The position numbers and the translations under genes were made by a program. A stretch of DNA of 64,000 nucleotides from a bacterium (GTDB lineage: Bacteria; Desulfobacterota; JAPLJL01), in NCBI GenBank assembly GCA_028713675.1, contig JAQTNV010000014.1, positions 4,621 to 68,620 of the forward strand. The letters run 5' to 3'. Positions 62,389 through 64,000 of the stretch are shown here, in pieces. Below the pieces are notes generated by a model. The model was not told the DNA's origin. It saw nothing but the letters and a program-made list of their open reading frames with translations, and did no database searches. Numbering within the stretch: the stretch's first letter is position 1; each line of letters begins with the position of its first letter.

Positions 62389-62785
62389 TCTTCCAGCCTC
62401 CCTTTTCCTTGTGTAAAACGATTTTTTCCCGCCCCTTCCGGGCAAAGGGTTCCTCCCCCTGGGGCTGAAAATGCAGGACAAACTCCTGGATTACCGTGGC
62501 GGTCAATCCATTTTGATAAACCAGGGTCTGCTCCGGTTCAAAATCAATGCTGGTGAAAACCTGGACTACTTCGGCAAACCTCTGTTTCAGCCGGGAAAGA
62601 TCCCGGCCTTCCTGATCCCGGTAATCGGAAGAAACACAATCCAGATATAGATTTATATCTTTTTTTTCCAGCGCTTTTTCTCTTTGCTGCAGGGTTTTGA
62701 TAATCAGCTGCCGGTCATCCCGGGCACAGGACAAAACGACGACGATCAGCAGCAATCCGAGCGCAACGATGTATTTCCGATTCAT
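62372..62785 (-). CDS. Small lipoprotein with an NTF2-like (SnoaL) fold
   Basis: The 137-residue protein has the signal VALGLLLIVVVLSCARDD with a classical lipobox. The rest has the layout of NTF2-like proteins: a first helix with LQQREKALEKKDINLYLDCV, then strands ending EKGGWKIIEG. It has no known function. It overlaps the oppositely oriented TPR gene tail to tail by 17 bases. It lies 61 bases downstream of bamD on the same strand. Confidence 0.75.
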   Translation of the reverse strand: MNRKYIVALGLLLIVVVLSCARDDRQLIIKTLQQREKALEKKDINLYLDCVSSDYRDQEGRDLSRLKQRFAEVVQVFTSIDFEPEQTLVYQNGLTATVIQEFVLHFQPQGEEPFARKGREKIVLHKEKGGWKIIEGL

Positions 62786-62846
62786 TTAAGCGTTATTCTT
62801 CTTATTTCTGCCTTACATCTAGCATCTTGCATCTAGTCCCTATCTG

Positions 62847-63629
62847 TTAGTCCTTCAGCTTCTTCAGATATTTTGATCCCGGATAACCGCTGCGCAGGGA
62901 CTCTAGAGTCTCCCGGGCCCGGGCCAGGTCCGACACGGCCTGGAAGCAAAGATAAGAATAATAAAGGGCCTGATCACCCAGACCGCTGTCGGGGTAAAGG
63001 GTCAGGACGTTGCGGAAACGATCCAGGGCGGAAAAATAATCATGCCGGCGGTAATAAAATGTCCCCACGTATATTTCCCGGCGGGCCAGATCGGCCTCGC
63101 ATTTCCGGATTTTGTCCTGGGCTTCAGCCCTCCACTTGCTTTCGGGATAGCGCCGGACCAGTTCCTCGAACCACTTCTGGGCGGAAATGACCGCGGCCTG
63201 GTCCCGGTCAATGGACAAAACCTGCCGGAAAAAACATTGCCCCAGCTGGTAGAGAACGTAGGGAACCTCGGGATGAGAGGGCCGCAGCTTCTGGAATTCA
63301 TCATAAACCAGGACGGCGGAATCATACTCCTCGAGGGCGAAAAAGGAATCAGCCAGACGGAGCTGGGCCTCGGGGGCGAACCGGGAATAGGGATACTTGT
63401 CCAGGAATTCCTGGAAAAGCGTGGAAGCCTGGGAGTAATCCCGGGTATTGATGAAGCCCCAGATTTTTTTCCCCTGGAACGCCTTCATCCCGCGGGCGAA
63501 AAGATCGTCGGCGCCCGGCTCTGACCGCATTCCCTTCCCCGCGCAGGCCAGCCCGGGCAGGAGCCCGAGGGCGAGCAGCACCCACAATCTTTTCCGAAAG
63601 ATCTTTCCTTTCCAGGTCATTATCGCCAT
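62847..63629 (-). CDS. bamD: Outer-membrane assembly lipoprotein BamD
   Basis: The 260-residue lipoprotein (signal LLALGLLPGLACAGKG) holds five TPR-like repeats. STLFQEFLDKYPYSRFAPEA, LRLADSFFALEEYDSAVLVY, KWFEELVRRYPESKWRAEA and REIYVGTFYYRRHDYFSALD match BamD/YfiO. It works with BamA to insert beta-barrel proteins. It lies 33 bases downstream of the metal transporter permease gene on the same strand. Confidence 0.9.
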   Translation of the reverse strand: MAIMTWKGKIFRKRLWVLLALGLLPGLACAGKGMRSEPGADDLFARGMKAFQGKKIWGFINTRDYSQASTLFQEFLDKYPYSRFAPEAQLRLADSFFALEEYDSAVLVYDEFQKLRPSHPEVPYVLYQLGQCFFRQVLSIDRDQAAVISAQKWFEELVRRYPESKWRAEAQDKIRKCEADLARREIYVGTFYYRRHDYFSALDRFRNVLTLYPDSGLGDQALYYSYLCFQAVSDLARARETLESLRSGYPGSKYLKKLKD

Positions 63630-63661
63630 GCCCTCAGTCCTCTAACCCTTTAATAATTTTT

Positions 63662-64000
63662 CTAGGATAACGAAATTATTCTAACCCGCCGATAAAAAAG
63701 CGCCAGAACAAACAGGGAAAAATTCAGCATCACGATTGTGGCCCCGGCGGGCAGGTCGAGAAAGAAAGCCAGGGTAATTCCCGCCAGGACCGAGAGAACC
63801 GAAGCCAGGACCGAAATCAGCAACGCGCCCCGGAAACCCCGGGCGACCTGGAGGGCCGTGACCGCCGGCAGGATCAGAAGCGCCGAAATCAGCATGATCC
63901 CCACCACCCGGACCGCCAGGACCACCGTCACGGCGGTTAAAAACAATAAAATCGCGTTGACCCTCCGGGTTTTGACCCCCGCGACCCGGGCGGATTCCTC
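63662..64000 (-). CDS. znuB: Zinc/manganese ABC transporter permease (5' end cut by window edge)
   Basis: The reverse-strand frame is open to the window end and reads EESARVAGVKTRRVN, then AVRVVGIMLISALLILPAVT and GFRGALLISVLASVLSVLAG, typical of the C-terminal half of ZnuB/MntB-type permeases. About 112 residues with four hydrophobic segments are visible. The metal cannot be told from this part. Family length (about 270) means more than half is missing. Confidence 0.88.
   Translation of the reverse strand, partial: EESARVAGVKTRRVNAILLFLTAVTVVLAVRVVGIMLISALLILPAVTALQVARGFRGALLISVLASVLSVLAGITLAFFLDLPAGATIVMLNFSLFVLALFYRRVRIISLS

Overview
This window comes from a GC-rich, Gram-negative (diderm) bacterium. 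The evidence is BamD, two Mla-type lipid transport loci, an OmpA-domain protein, an outer-membrane beta-barrel protein and at least eight predicted lipoproteins. Twin PilT ATPases, DUF4388/J-domain/TPR proteins, a receiver-coiled-coil protein, a CFI-box protein next to an OMP resembling the MXAN_2562 family, and an AmmeMemoRadiSam locus fit a lineage of the former Deltaproteobacteria (Desulfobacterota/Myxococcota) or a related uncultured phylum. This placement is an inference. No rRNA, tRNA, CRISPR array, transposase or phage gene was seen.

Layout. 0-3.7 kb: a leftward cysteine and sulfur cluster (Rrf2 regulator, cysK, cysE, a ThiF/MoeB-like E1 enzyme and a MOSC protein cut by the window edge). 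3.7-22.5 kb: large secreted proteins and lipoproteins (PKD, LVIVD-like, propeller-like and beta-helix domains), one 1410-residue protein with a Cys-TM-Arg tail, and a pseudo-receiver coiled-coil protein. 22.7-31.8 kb: a YfhO-type membrane protein, an RNase H-fold exonuclease, an alpha/beta hydrolase, an overlapping Ser/Thr kinase-FHA pair, a metallo-beta-lactamase-fold protein, a glycosyltransferase and a Cys-rich membrane protein. 31.9-35 kb: an FG-GAP lipoprotein and an orphan AraC-type HTH protein, both AT-rich in part. 35.1-38 kb: two PilT-like ATPases and a YfiM/DUF2279-like protein. 38.1-42.5 kb: mlaE-mlaF-mlaD-purD, with MlaD fused to a putative beta-barrel. 42.7-46.7 kb: a flavin/4Fe-4S membrane protein, a small membrane protein, an AmmeMemoRadiSam radical SAM enzyme, a Tat micropeptide and a membrane-anchored Memo-like protein. 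47-53.7 kb: thiolase, ilvE, two DUF4388 proteins, mtnA. 53.8-58.6 kb: an AMIN-OmpA protein, truA, a beta-barrel OMP and a CFI-box fibronectin protein. 58.9-64 kb: a second mlaE-F-D set whose ATPase motifs are degenerate, a TPR lipoprotein, a small lipoprotein, bamD and a partial znuB.

The most unusual property of the window is its repeat content. Intergenic regions are packed with short palindromic REP-like elements and with degenerate word-like tracts. By comparing copies inside the window, several elements can be seen nested inside others. Some run in frame into genes: lipoprotein signal peptides, the N-terminus of a TPR lipoprotein, the middle of the DUF2279-like protein and the C-terminus of the YfhO protein appear to be built from them. 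The second point of interest is the 42.7-46.7 kb redox cluster, where a Memo-like protein is predicted to act outside the cytoplasm.
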